A model generated the notes under the pieces. It was not told where the DNA came from. It ran no database searches and was given only the letters and a program-made list of their open reading frames with translations. Below, one piece after another: positions 1-7,234 of a stretch of DNA of 13,551 nucleotides; position 1 is the first letter of the stretch; each line of letters opens with the position of its first letter. The position numbers were made by a program, and so were the translations under genes. The stretch is taken from assembly GCA_029987235.1 (NCBI GenBank), contig DALTWF010000035.1:1-13551 (forward strand), read 5' to 3'. The DNA comes from Methanocorpusculum sp. (lineage in GTDB: Archaea; Halobacteriota; Methanomicrobia; Methanomicrobiales; Methanocorpusculaceae).

Positions 1-53
1 CATGCGAGAATAACAAGAACTGCAACTCCCATGATAAGAACATTTTGTTTCAT
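1..53 (-). CDS. 5' end of a leftward gene, probable secreted or membrane protein (partial)
   Basis: Reading leftward from the ATG at 53, the 17 visible residues are MKQNVLIMGVAVLVILA. This is a charged Met-Lys start followed by a hydrophobic stretch, as in a signal peptide or first membrane helix. A TATA-like sequence lies 32 nt upstream (85-77), matching the spacing of the other genes here and implying an almost leaderless mRNA. The rest lies outside the window, so no function can be given. It is divergent from the DUF3089 gene and shares a 194-nt intergenic region with it. Confidence 0.6.
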   Translation of the reverse strand, partial: MKQNVLIMGVAVLVILA

Positions 54-76
54 CAGTAATTCATTTCTCTTTTTTC

Positions 77-85
77 TATATATAT
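77..85 (-). promoter_or_regulatory. TATA box of the leftward partial gene
   Basis: On the minus strand the run ATATATATA sits about 32 nt before the ATG at 53. That is the distance expected for archaeal TBP binding with transcription starting at or just before the start codon. Confidence 0.5.
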
Positions 86-113
86 GTTACTGATTAATAT
101 ACATGGTATACGA

Positions 114-123
114 ACACTAGTGT
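114..123. promoter_or_regulatory. ACACTAGTGT palindrome in the divergent intergenic region
   Basis: A perfect 10-bp palindrome lies between the two divergent promoters. It is flanked by GGTATAC (105-111) and GTGTACC, which extend the dyad imperfectly. It could be a regulator binding site, but one short palindrome is weak evidence. Confidence 0.2.
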
Positions 124-210
124 ACCGGTTGTCAAGCGTGATTATTCAGAGGTGAGGAAAACAGGCGCTTTTTCATACAAAAACATTCTGTCTTTTCTTT
201 ATCTGTAATC

Positions 211-218
211 TATATATA
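211..218 (+). promoter_or_regulatory. TATA box of the tandem DUF3089 gene
   Basis: TATATATA lies 37 nt before the ATG at 248. Transcription would begin near 236-241, leaving a leader of about 10 nt before the ATG. The in-frame TTG at 239 would then be at or upstream of the transcription start, which favours the ATG. Confidence 0.55.
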
Positions 219-247
219 CAAAGACAACATAAATTAGATTGATTGAA

Positions 248-2323
248 ATGAAAATCTTTCATGTACTCATTGCAGCGGCCCTCATTGCCTGCTGCATATT
301 AGCAGCGGGCTGTGTACAAAACACAGCAACGCAGACGGTCGGGACACCGAAGGATTATAGCAATCCGGACAACTGGATGATACAATCCAAAAATCCGGTA
401 CAGGCGGTTGACGTCTTCTACCTGTACCCTACAGTCGTCCTTGCCTCAACACAGGAAAACGGTGTTGGCGAATTAGACGAAAATGCGAAAAACAGTGCCA
501 AAGAGGTATTTATGATGCAGGGCTCCGCTTTTGCAGAGTACTGCAATGTCTATGCCCCATACTACCGCCAGATTGGATCAGACAAAGTAGTCGAGGTAAA
601 CTCGCATGATAAAATCATTGAGGTAATGCGGAACAGCGAAGTCAAAACCGATGTATTTGCCGCACTTGACTACTATTTCAAAAACTTAAACAAAGGAGCG
701 GAAAGACCGTTTATTCTTGCCGGTCACTCACAGGGATCTGCTGCTCTTCTCATAGTCCTTGACGAGTACATGAAACAGCATCCTGAATACTACAAGAACA
801 TGGTAGCAGCGTATCCAATCGGATTTGGTGTTGACCAGAGCTGGCTTGATGCAAATCCGCACCTCAAATTTGCAGAGGGAAGAAATGATACCGGTGTAAT
901 TGTATCATGGAACACGGAAGCACCGGGAGGAGAAAAGGGCAACTTTGTTATCGGAACAAACTCTCAGGTTATCAACCCGCTTACCTGGGTGCGTGATGAA
1001 TCTTATGCTGATAAATCCCTGAACACCGGAAGTATTGTAATAACCACTGAAGCAAAAGAAATTGCAAACGGTGTTTATGAGTATGATGAGGAAAGCACGA
1101 TAAAATCCGGTCTGCATGATGCACAGATTGACAAAAAACGCGGTGCCTTAATCTGTACAACTGCCGACGACTTAATAATGGCGGAAAATGCTCTGTTCGG
1201 CGACAAAGCCCTTCACGGTTCGGATTATTCCCTGTACTATGAAAATATCCGGTCGAACTGTATTGAAAGAATCGAGGCATTCTTAGGCTACAAGCCGCTT
1301 ACCGGTATTCCGCTGGACTATTCACTTGAAAAGAACTGGGTATTTGCAGACACAAAGCCGCAGCATGAGGTTGATTTATTCTATGTATATCCTACTGTTG
1401 ACATGGAGTCGGACAAAGTGGTTTACAGTGTCAGTTCGGAACTTACAGAAGACGATTCCGGTCTTCAGACACTGGTGATTTCCAACCGGTATGTCACCTT
1501 CAAAGATGTCAGTGAGGTAACTCCGGAGGTTGTCGAAGCAGCAAAGGGAGTGTTTACCACATCCGGTGCCGCATTTGAAGAATACACCAACGTCTTTATG
1601 CCGTGCTACCGGCAGATTCCGCTGGACAGAGAAGTCCAGACAACAACCCATGACGATGTTGTTGAGATTCTGAGAAACTCAAGAGCACGCACCGACATGT
1701 TTGCAGCTCTCGATTACTATTTCGAAAACTTCAACAAAGGAGCGGAAAGACCCTTTATTCTTGCCGGTCATTCCCAGGGTTCTGAAATGATTCAGGTTAT
1801 CCTTGACGATTACATGAAAAACCACCCTGAGTATTACAAGAATATGGTGGCGGCATATGTAATCGGTTACGGTACCGAGCAGAAATGGCTTGATGCAAAT
1901 CCGCATCTGAAATTTGCGACCGGCGAAACCGATACCGGTGTAATCATTTCATGGAATACGGAAGGACCGGGTGCAACAATGTACAGCCAGCTTGTCGGCA
2001 CCGGTTCAAAAGTCATTAACCCGCTGAACTGGAAGACTGATGAGACCTATGCAGACAAATCCTTAAACAAGGGTTCGCTGGTGAAGAAAGCCGATGGAAA
2101 GTATGAACTTGTTTCCGGTCTGCATGATGCACAGGTTGATAACAAGCGTGGTGCCCTTATCTGCACCACTGACACCAATTATCTGACCAATGCCGGAGAT
2201 ATTGATGTTATCAGTTCGTTCGGCGACAAATCCCTGCACGGATGCGATTATACGCATTATTTCGCAAACATCAAGGAAAACGGTAAAAAGAGAATTGATG
2301 CGTTCCTTGCGAAAAACAAATAA
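248..2323 (+). CDS. Surface lipoprotein with two tandem DUF3089 alpha/beta-hydrolase domains
   Basis: This encodes 691 aa from the ATG at 248; an in-frame TTG at 239 would add three residues. A hydrophobic leader ends in the lipobox LAAGC with Cys22, so the protein is probably exported and lipid-anchored. Two copies of the same domain follow. Domain 1 covers about 38-346 and domain 2 about 358-687. Each has the opening FY(L/V)YPTV, the nucleophile elbow AGHSQGS (Ser161 and Ser509), the motifs LDANPHLKFA and TGVI(V/I)SWNTE, and a late LHG(S/C)DY motif whose His323 and His664 are the likely catalytic histidines. These are hallmarks of DUF3089, a serine-hydrolase-like alpha/beta family without a settled substrate. 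Domain 2 has a longer insert after YPTV; domain 1 has a longer insert before SGLHDAQ. Both active sites look intact. Esterase or acylhydrolase activity is inferred. Confidence 0.85.
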   Translation: MKIFHVLIAAALIACCILAAGCVQNTATQTVGTPKDYSNPDNWMIQSKNPVQAVDVFYLYPTVVLASTQENGVGELDENAKNSAKEVFMMQGSAFAEYCNVYAPYYRQIGSDKVVEVNSHDKIIEVMRNSEVKTDVFAALDYYFKNLNKGAERPFILAGHSQGSAALLIVLDEYMKQHPEYYKNMVAAYPIGFGVDQSWLDANPHLKFAEGRNDTGVIVSWNTEAPGGEKGNFVIGTNSQVINPLTWVRDESYADKSLNTGSIVITTEAKEIANGVYEYDEESTIKSGLHDAQIDKKRGALICTTADDLIMAENALFGDKALHGSDYSLYYENIRSNCIERIEAFLGYKPLTGIPLDYSLEKNWVFADTKPQHEVDLFYVYPTVDMESDKVVYSVSSELTEDDSGLQTLVISNRYVTFKDVSEVTPEVVEAAKGVFTTSGAAFEEYTNVFMPCYRQIPLDREVQTTTHDDVVEILRNSRARTDMFAALDYYFENFNKGAERPFILAGHSQGSEMIQVILDDYMKNHPEYYKNMVAAYVIGYGTEQKWLDANPHLKFATGETDTGVIISWNTEGPGATMYSQLVGTGSKVINPLNWKTDETYADKSLNKGSLVKKADGKYELVSGLHDAQVDNKRGALICTTDTNYLTNAGDIDVISSFGDKSLHGCDYTHYFANIKENGKKRIDAFLAKNK

Positions 2324-2333
2324 ATGAGCAGCA

Positions 2334-2362
2334 GTCCGGAAATTCCGGACAATTCTTTTTTT
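2334..2362 (+). terminator. Hairpin plus T-tract after the DUF3089 gene
   Basis: GTCCGG (2334-2339) and CCGGAC (2345-2350) form a 6-bp GC-rich stem with a 5-nt loop, followed by AATTC and seven Ts, starting 10 nt after the stop codon. The layout resembles an intrinsic terminator. In archaea the T-tract alone may be enough. Confidence 0.55.
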
Positions 2363-2415
2363 CATATATTAAGTCAACCACTTCCTTTCTCTTTTCATGC
2401 GGGTAAGAGTGCAGG

Positions 2416-2497
2416 AAAAAAAGTCAGTGGTTTTTTTTACGGTGGAAAAAAGTGACCGGGTTTTTTTGTGTTTTGATTTTGACCGGTGACTTTTTTT
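2416..2497 (+). repeat. A-tract / GTGAC core / T-tract motif cluster
   Basis: Two units have an A-run, an 8-9 nt GC-richer core and a T-run: A7-GTCAGTGG-T8 (2416-2438) and A6-GTGACCGGG-T7 (2446-2467). A third stretch, GACCGGTGAC followed by seven Ts (2481-2497), recurs at 13143-13158 with 16 identical bases. The A and T runs could pair as weak A-U hairpins. They could also act as T-rich termination signals or protein-binding sites. Confidence 0.4.
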
Positions 2498-2651
2498 CGC
2501 GGAATTTTTGTACGGTTCGCACCCTGTTTTTCTGCAGGCTTATGAACAGTAAGGGGGCAAAAAAATTTGTATCGCCGGCTCTTAGTTTTCACCATGATTC
2601 TTTGGGTCTGGAGCACAGCAGTCTGGAATCATCTGCGTTTCAACCCTCAAC

Positions 2652-2659
2652 TTATAATA
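2652..2659 (+). promoter_or_regulatory. TATA-like box of the DMT-like membrane protein gene
   Basis: TTATAATA lies 35 nt before the ATG at 2687, close to the 33-34 nt spacing of the lipoprotein genes. It supports the ATG at 2687 over the TTG at 2567 as the start. Confidence 0.4.
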
Positions 2660-2686
2660 AGACGAACATATAATAATAAAGTAACT

Positions 2687-4723
2687 ATGAAACTGTCCGG
2701 GCAGCTAAAATCTGTATATTCGGTTGCTGTATTATGCGCACTGTTTTCTGCAGTCTTAAACAGCAGCAGTATTCCTTTTAAAAAATATCTCCTGGACGGT
2801 GTTGACCCAATCGTCGGCGTAGTCTTTTTGCAGCTTGGAATAGGCATCGGCATGCTGATAATAAACATCATAAAGTCCGGGATGTCGAAAAATATATTGC
2901 CGAAACCCGAGGAAAAAATACAGAAATCCGATTATAAATTTATCCTCATCGCCATAATTTTTGCGGCAGGAGCAGCAATACTGCTGAACTTCGGGCTTCA
3001 GTTTTCATCAGCTGCAACAGCATCTGTTCTCAATAATTTTGAAATTGTTGCAACCGCTCTTTTGGCCCTGTTCATCTTCAGGGAGAAAATAAGTAAACGC
3101 CTCTGGATAGGAATTATATTAATTACCATTGGTTCAATCACGTTATCTGTCAAAGACGCATCATCATTTGCATTCACCGCCGGATCAATTCTCGTAATCT
3201 TATCCTGCGTTTCTTACGGATTCAGAAACAACCTGATGAAAGTTCTTTCAAAACGAAATCCGACAGTGGTTACCATGATACTCGGATTCGGCTGCGCACT
3301 GCTCACATTTGTTCTTGCACTGTGTATGGGATGTCCGTTTCCGGGCATTGTCACTATGCTTCTTCTCATGCTCCTTGGTTTTGTCACCTCAGGACTTGCC
3401 AATGTCTTTATGATGTATGCTCAGCGCCATATCGGAGCTGCAAAAACATGTGCAATTAAAGGAATCGCCCCGGTACTTGCCGTTGTAATTTCCTTCCTTG
3501 TATTTTCCCAGATGCCCACATTCGGATTCCTTGCATCACTTATCCTGGTAATTCCGGGTCTGTACTTTTCCATCACCCGCAATAAAGAAACAATTGAAGA
3601 AAAACGTTTGGAGTCAGCTGAAGAAGACAGAAACTCTGTTATTGCCTCGGAAAAATATGAGTCCGGACGCAAATATTTTACGGCATTCGGCTGCCTTATT
3701 ATTGCCTGTCTCTTTGCATTTTCCTTCAAAGAAGAACTAATCCGTCTTGTTCTCCAGACAGTGCCTGCGGAGATAATTGAGGGAAGTCTGGATGGCTTTC
3801 CGACTCCGATGATGATTATCAGTTTTCTTCTTCTCCTGTGCGGAGTAGTACTTTTGATTCTCAGGCGCAGAGTCCTTGCTGCAGTGAGCTTTATCTTTCT
3901 GGCAGTTGAGATTATACTGAGTCAGATTCTGATTGATTATCCGGAATTAATTATCGGGCTTGGAATTACTTCAATTCTTTTCAGTCTGATGCTCTTAACT
4001 GCCAAAGGAAAGCAGAAGTATATCTTTGCTCTGATTCATTTCCTCTATGGAGGATATATATTTGCAACTATGTTTCTTTCAGGCACCACGTGCTTTTTCA
4101 TTCAGTTGATACTGGCAGTGCTTGCAGTTTCCCTCCTTATCTACATTTCAATCGCCTCTGTTTCCAAAAAACAGAATCTGCCGCTCAGCGGTTTACTGCG
4201 AACATATGAAAAAACCGATTTCAGGACATGTGTTCCGGTTCTCGGGTATCTTTTGATTGCAATGTTTGAAGCAGGAAATGTTATTTATTTGATTTCAGAT
4301 ATTTTCTCCATTGAGTATCGTCTAAGCGGTGCTTTTTATCAGGCGGTTCTTGTGATATCAGGTGTGCTGATTTTACTCGGACTTCTGTTACTGTTTATCG
4401 GCCGGCTTGGATTTTTACCGGTAATGTTTATCGGATGCGGATTCTGTTTCTGGGCGCTTTCAACAGCAGGTATTCTGACGACGTACTGTATTGCAATTAT
4501 TTTCCTGGTTCTTGGAATATTTGCGGTATGCAGGACGTATTCCAATATCCTGCGTTCAATGCTTCTCATATTCTGCGGACTTCTTTGTCTGTTATATCCG
4601 ATGTACTGGGCATTTAATGATATTTTACCGGCCATTATAGGAATGGCGGCGTTATCAGCACTTATCGCCTTGTATATGGCGTTTTCATCGATTTGCAGCA
4701 AACCCAAACTGCCGGTGTTTTAA
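2687..4723 (+). CDS. Polytopic membrane protein: EamA/DMT-type transporter half fused to an unassigned membrane half
   Basis: This encodes 678 aa from the ATG at 2687. The frame stays open to a TTG at 2567, but those 40 codons lie across the likely promoter. Residues 1 to about 295 resemble a two-EamA (drug/metabolite transporter) protein of about ten helices, with family-like stretches such as FSSAATASVLNNFEIVATA and FIFREKISKRLWIGIILIT. A charged linker of about 35 residues follows (ETIEEKRLESAEEDRN region). Residues from about 331 to 678 hold roughly ten more hydrophobic segments with few charged loops, which I cannot assign. A DMT domain normally ends at about 300 aa, so the protein is more than twice the usual length. 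Substrate is unknown; export of a small metabolite is the usual DMT role. It converges on the MATE gene. Confidence 0.75.
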   Translation: MKLSGQLKSVYSVAVLCALFSAVLNSSSIPFKKYLLDGVDPIVGVVFLQLGIGIGMLIINIIKSGMSKNILPKPEEKIQKSDYKFILIAIIFAAGAAILLNFGLQFSSAATASVLNNFEIVATALLALFIFREKISKRLWIGIILITIGSITLSVKDASSFAFTAGSILVILSCVSYGFRNNLMKVLSKRNPTVVTMILGFGCALLTFVLALCMGCPFPGIVTMLLLMLLGFVTSGLANVFMMYAQRHIGAAKTCAIKGIAPVLAVVISFLVFSQMPTFGFLASLILVIPGLYFSITRNKETIEEKRLESAEEDRNSVIASEKYESGRKYFTAFGCLIIACLFAFSFKEELIRLVLQTVPAEIIEGSLDGFPTPMMIISFLLLLCGVVLLILRRRVLAAVSFIFLAVEIILSQILIDYPELIIGLGITSILFSLMLLTAKGKQKYIFALIHFLYGGYIFATMFLSGTTCFFIQLILAVLAVSLLIYISIASVSKKQNLPLSGLLRTYEKTDFRTCVPVLGYLLIAMFEAGNVIYLISDIFSIEYRLSGAFYQAVLVISGVLILLGLLLLFIGRLGFLPVMFIGCGFCFWALSTAGILTTYCIAIIFLVLGIFAVCRTYSNILRSMLLIFCGLLCLLYPMYWAFNDILPAIIGMAALSALIALYMAFSSICSKPKLPVF

Positions 4724-4732
4724 TCCGGACAA

Positions 4733-4740
4733 TTTTTTTT
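4733..4740 (+). terminator. T8 tract after the DMT-like gene
   Basis: Eight consecutive Ts begin 9 nt after the stop codon, preceded by TCCGGACAA. No strong hairpin is seen. A T-run alone is a recognised archaeal termination signal. Confidence 0.4.
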
Positions 4741-4885
4741 ATCATTTTACGGCAGGTTCAGATGAGTCAGGGTGTGTGCCTTTTTTCACCCCCGAATCCC
4801 AAGTATGCTGCTTGCGTTTTATTTACGGTTCGCCTGCACCTGCAGGAATTTTTCTGTCCGGGATGCTGATTGCGTTTAATGCAGT

Positions 4886-4918
4886 AAAAAAGAAAAAAAC
4901 TGTGGTTGATGACCACAG
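4886..4918 (-). terminator. Hairpin plus T-tract after the MATE gene
   Basis: On the minus strand CTGTGGT (4918-4912) and ACCACAG (4906-4900) form a perfect 7-bp stem with a 5-nt loop. T7-C-T6 follows directly. It starts 15 nt past the MATE stop codon and has the form of an intrinsic terminator. Confidence 0.65.
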
Positions 4919-4933
4919 AGATGCGGCTGAAAT

Positions 4934-6313
4934 TTATGCTCCTTTGAGGTTGTGTCTCTTCCAGATACCCGACTTGTAGAACGAGAAGTCGAATATGAAG
5001 TTTGCAACAATACCGATACAGACACCGATGAAGACAGTTGCAATCGGCCAGCCGTTTGCAATTGCAAGAACGTTGATTGCAATCGGGATAACCACCTGAC
5101 CGATAATTGCACCAATCATACCCGGCCAGGTCATTCCTGCGCCGTTCATTGCAAATCCGAAGGTGAACGCAACGCTCATCAGAATGGAGGCAAGAGGCAC
5201 TAAAGACATCCAGATTAATCCGATGGAAAGAGCCTCGCCAGTTGCACCGAAGAATGAAAGAATTGCCGGGGCTGCAGTAATATAAATGATTGCAATTATT
5301 CCCATGATGACTACGTTTAAAATTCCTGCGTAGCGGACAATGCGGACTGCTTTGTCAACACGACCTTCGCCAAGGCTTTGTCCGACTAAGACACAGACCG
5401 CCTGGGAAATACCCATTGCAATCATCAGTGCAATCATATCAGTACGGGTACATACACCGTATGCTGCAACTGCTGCTGTTCCGAAGAAGGCAACAAGTGC
5501 GGTCATAATCATAAGACCGAAGTTTCTGATACAGCCCTGAATTGCGGACGGAAGAGCGACAGTTGAAAGGCCGCCGATGAGTTTTCCGCTCCACTTGAAC
5601 GGGCGTGCAAATCTGAGTCCTGCTTTTTTTGCACCCGGAAGCATATACATCAATGCAACCATTGCTGCAGCTCCGAGACCACGGGCGATGATGGTTGCAT
5701 ACGCAGAACCTGCAATACCGAACCCGTTGATTAACAGCGGGTTTAAAATTGCATTTACGATGTTTACACCGACTAAGACCAGCATCGGAACCATCGGTTT
5801 TCCGATACCCTGAAATGCACAGGTCATAATGAACAGTACTGCCAGAATAAATACCGAGAGGAACATCGGATGCAGATATGCTGCACCGTATGCGGCTGTT
5901 TCAGCATTTCCCTGCGTCATTGTAATCATAATCTGGTCAGTGAATATAGTACCGACAACGGCAAGAATTACTGCAAGAATAATTGCCATGATGAAAGCAT
6001 GTGATACTACTGCTCCGACCAGTTTATGGTCACCCATTCCATGTGCACGTGAGACATATGCAGACACTGCAATACCGACACCAAGGATGAACGTTAACAT
6101 AAGTGCGGTAACCGAGGTTGCTGCAGAACCTCCTGCCATCACTGTCTGTCCAAGTGTTCCGATAAAGTGCATGTCCACGATTTCGGTGACACTTTCAAGA
6201 ATGTTTCCAAGAACAATTGGAATTGCCACTAACAGCAGGGTTTTGAAGATTGCTCCTCCTTTTTCCTTTTTGGCAAGTTCCTGCGGAGTATGTACGTTTG
6301 CGTTTTCAGTCAT
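4934..6313 (-). CDS. MATE-family multidrug/metabolite exporter
   Basis: This encodes 459 aa, the normal length for a MATE transporter with about twelve membrane helices in two homologous halves. Family features include the first-helix region LLVAIPIVLGNILESVTEIVD, the following FIGTLG, AFQGIGKPMVPMLVLVGVNI in the first half, and DMIALMIAMGISQAV then VGQSLGEGR in the second half. MATE proteins export organic cations, drugs or metabolites in exchange for sodium ions or protons; the substrate here cannot be read from sequence. The gene overlaps the upstream DUF4013 gene by 8 nt (ATGACTGA), and a GAGGGGG ribosome-binding site inside that gene supports this start, so the two are co-translated. A terminator hairpin follows it. 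Confidence 0.9.
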   Translation of the reverse strand: MTENANVHTPQELAKKEKGGAIFKTLLLVAIPIVLGNILESVTEIVDMHFIGTLGQTVMAGGSAATSVTALMLTFILGVGIAVSAYVSRAHGMGDHKLVGAVVSHAFIMAIILAVILAVVGTIFTDQIMITMTQGNAETAAYGAAYLHPMFLSVFILAVLFIMTCAFQGIGKPMVPMLVLVGVNIVNAILNPLLINGFGIAGSAYATIIARGLGAAAMVALMYMLPGAKKAGLRFARPFKWSGKLIGGLSTVALPSAIQGCIRNFGLMIMTALVAFFGTAAVAAYGVCTRTDMIALMIAMGISQAVCVLVGQSLGEGRVDKAVRIVRYAGILNVVIMGIIAIIYITAAPAILSFFGATGEALSIGLIWMSLVPLASILMSVAFTFGFAMNGAGMTWPGMIGAIIGQVVIPIAINVLAIANGWPIATVFIGVCIGIVANFIFDFSFYKSGIWKRHNLKGA

Positions 6314-7091
6314 TTGTTACCCCCTCGTACAGACGTGCACAGAAGTTCAGTATAAAAATCATTGCGAACGGAATAAACAGACCTGCAAAAATCACGCCGA
6401 GGATATCTCCTGCGACCGGAATCGGAATCCGGGTAAGAAGATAGGATATTGCAAGGGTTGTCAGCATAATCAGTAATCCTACTGCCATCTGAAGAATGGT
6501 ACCTAAGATGCATTTGCCCCAGGATACTTTCTGAGTCAGCTCCATGAGGTCGACGATTCTGAATGCTGATGAAAATCTGCCGGTTCTTCCAAATTCCCTT
6601 GATGCGGGGCTGGTAAGAACAAAGATGATTACAAAGATTACTGCAAAGATAATCCAGCAGATTCCGATTGCAAGATAGTAGACGAGTAAGTCCATTGGTT
6701 CGGTAAGAAGTGATCCCCAGGTTCCGGTTCCGTAGACCATGAAAGATGCAAGAAGTATCAGCACTATGGTGTAGATAAGGGCGATAATGCTGTAGAGGAA
6801 TCCTTCTTTGATGGTTTTTCCGAACTGTTTGAATCCGGGTTTTTCATTTCTCAGTGTCTTTACGTATGCTCCCATCACAATAATAGAAAGAAGCACGGCT
6901 ACTACTATAAGGATTATGCCGGTAGTTGATACTGCTGATACTTCAGTATCAATCTGACAGGTGAATAATCCGGCGATATAGCAGATTACTGCGGTAAGCA
7001 GAGCCATTATAAGCCATGCACCGGGGTTTTTAAAGGTGCCTTCTGCGGCAGTCTTTAATGCTTTTCCGGTGATTTCAAATAAATCAGCCAT
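6306..7091 (-). CDS. DUF4013-family membrane protein
   Basis: This encodes 261 aa with about six hydrophobic segments, at roughly residues 26-44, 57-79, 98-120, 136-162, 195-218 and 226-250. The start with ALKTAAEGTFKNP before the first helix and the central REFGRTGRFSSAFRI segment fit DUF4013, a family common in methanogens and of unknown function. It is the first gene of a two-gene unit with the MATE exporter and overlaps its start by 8 nt. A role in support of export or membrane homeostasis is only a guess from that coupling. A TGAGG sequence lies 6 nt before the ATG. Confidence 0.75.
   Translation of the reverse strand: MADLFEITGKALKTAAEGTFKNPGAWLIMALLTAVICYIAGLFTCQIDTEVSAVSTTGIILIVVAVLLSIIVMGAYVKTLRNEKPGFKQFGKTIKEGFLYSIIALIYTIVLILLASFMVYGTGTWGSLLTEPMDLLVYYLAIGICWIIFAVIFVIIFVLTSPASREFGRTGRFSSAFRIVDLMELTQKVSWGKCILGTILQMAVGLLIMLTTLAISYLLTRIPIPVAGDILGVIFAGLFIPFAMIFILNFCARLYEGVTND
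6320..6326 (-). promoter_or_regulatory. Shine-Dalgarno site for the MATE gene
   Basis: GAGGGGG, read on the minus strand, lies 6 nt before the MATE ATG and inside the 3' end of the DUF4013 gene. It confirms the start and shows that internal cistrons here use Shine-Dalgarno initiation, unlike the near-leaderless first genes. Confidence 0.6.
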
Positions 7092-7110
7092 AATGTTTCC
7101 TCAAGAGAGA

Positions 7111-7120
7111 TACTATATAA
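7111..7120 (-). promoter_or_regulatory. Candidate TATA box of the DUF4013-MATE unit
   Basis: TTATATAGTA on the minus strand begins 29 nt before the ATG at 7091. A second candidate, CTTTAAATAC (7143-7134), would give a leader of about 20 nt that includes the TGAGG site near 7100. I cannot choose between them. Confidence 0.4.
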
Positions 7121-7176
7121 TGGGATTAGAAAGTATTTAAAGCATTGTAATGAAAAGGGTGATATTATTCCTTTCA

Positions 7177-7190
7177 GGCGTACGGCGTAC
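7177..7190 (+). promoter_or_regulatory. Tandem GGCGTAC repeat upstream of the amidase promoter
   Basis: Two adjacent identical 7-mers (7177-7183 and 7184-7190) end 10 nt before the TATA box at 7201. This is a plausible activator or repressor site in the divergent region. The evidence is position and repetition only. Confidence 0.25.
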
Positions 7191-7200
7191 TGCAATCGAA

Positions 7201-7208
7201 ATATATAT
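7201..7208 (+). promoter_or_regulatory. TATA box of the Ntn-hydrolase gene
   Basis: ATATATAT, preceded by a purine-rich CGAA that could serve as BRE, lies 34 nt before the ATG at 7235. The spacing matches the two esterase genes to within 1 nt. Confidence 0.55.
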
Positions 7209-7234
7209 CATATGCAAAAAGAAAAGGTATGCTG

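Larger units (their letters stand above)
2324..2686 (+). other. 363-nt intergenic region, T-rich, no convincing gene
   Basis: It begins with the terminator hairpin and continues with a run of A-tract/GTGAC-core/T-tract motifs (2416-2497). A less structured stretch follows up to a TATA-like box at 2652. An in-frame extension of the next gene back to a TTG at 2567 and a 73-codon reading frame at 2452-2673 both exist. Neither shows family similarity, and both would cross or precede the proposed promoter. Confidence 0.5.

Noticed and set aside
2452..2673. 73-codon open frame in the T-rich gap
   Set aside because: Its sequence is the product of T-tract motifs, with no family resemblance or start signal.
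2567..2686. TTG-initiated 40-residue N-terminal extension of the DMT-like protein
   Set aside because: It spans the likely TATA box at 2652, has no ribosome-binding site, and the ATG at 2687 starts directly before the first transporter helix.
4776..4979. 67-codon open frame between the convergent genes
   Set aside because: It crosses the MATE terminator hairpin and the 3' end of the MATE gene, and has no supporting features.
5829..6476. 215-codon open frame on the plus strand
   Set aside because: It is antisense to the MATE and DUF4013 genes, which have strong family features. The translation is low in recognisable motifs and arises from codon bias of the opposite strand.
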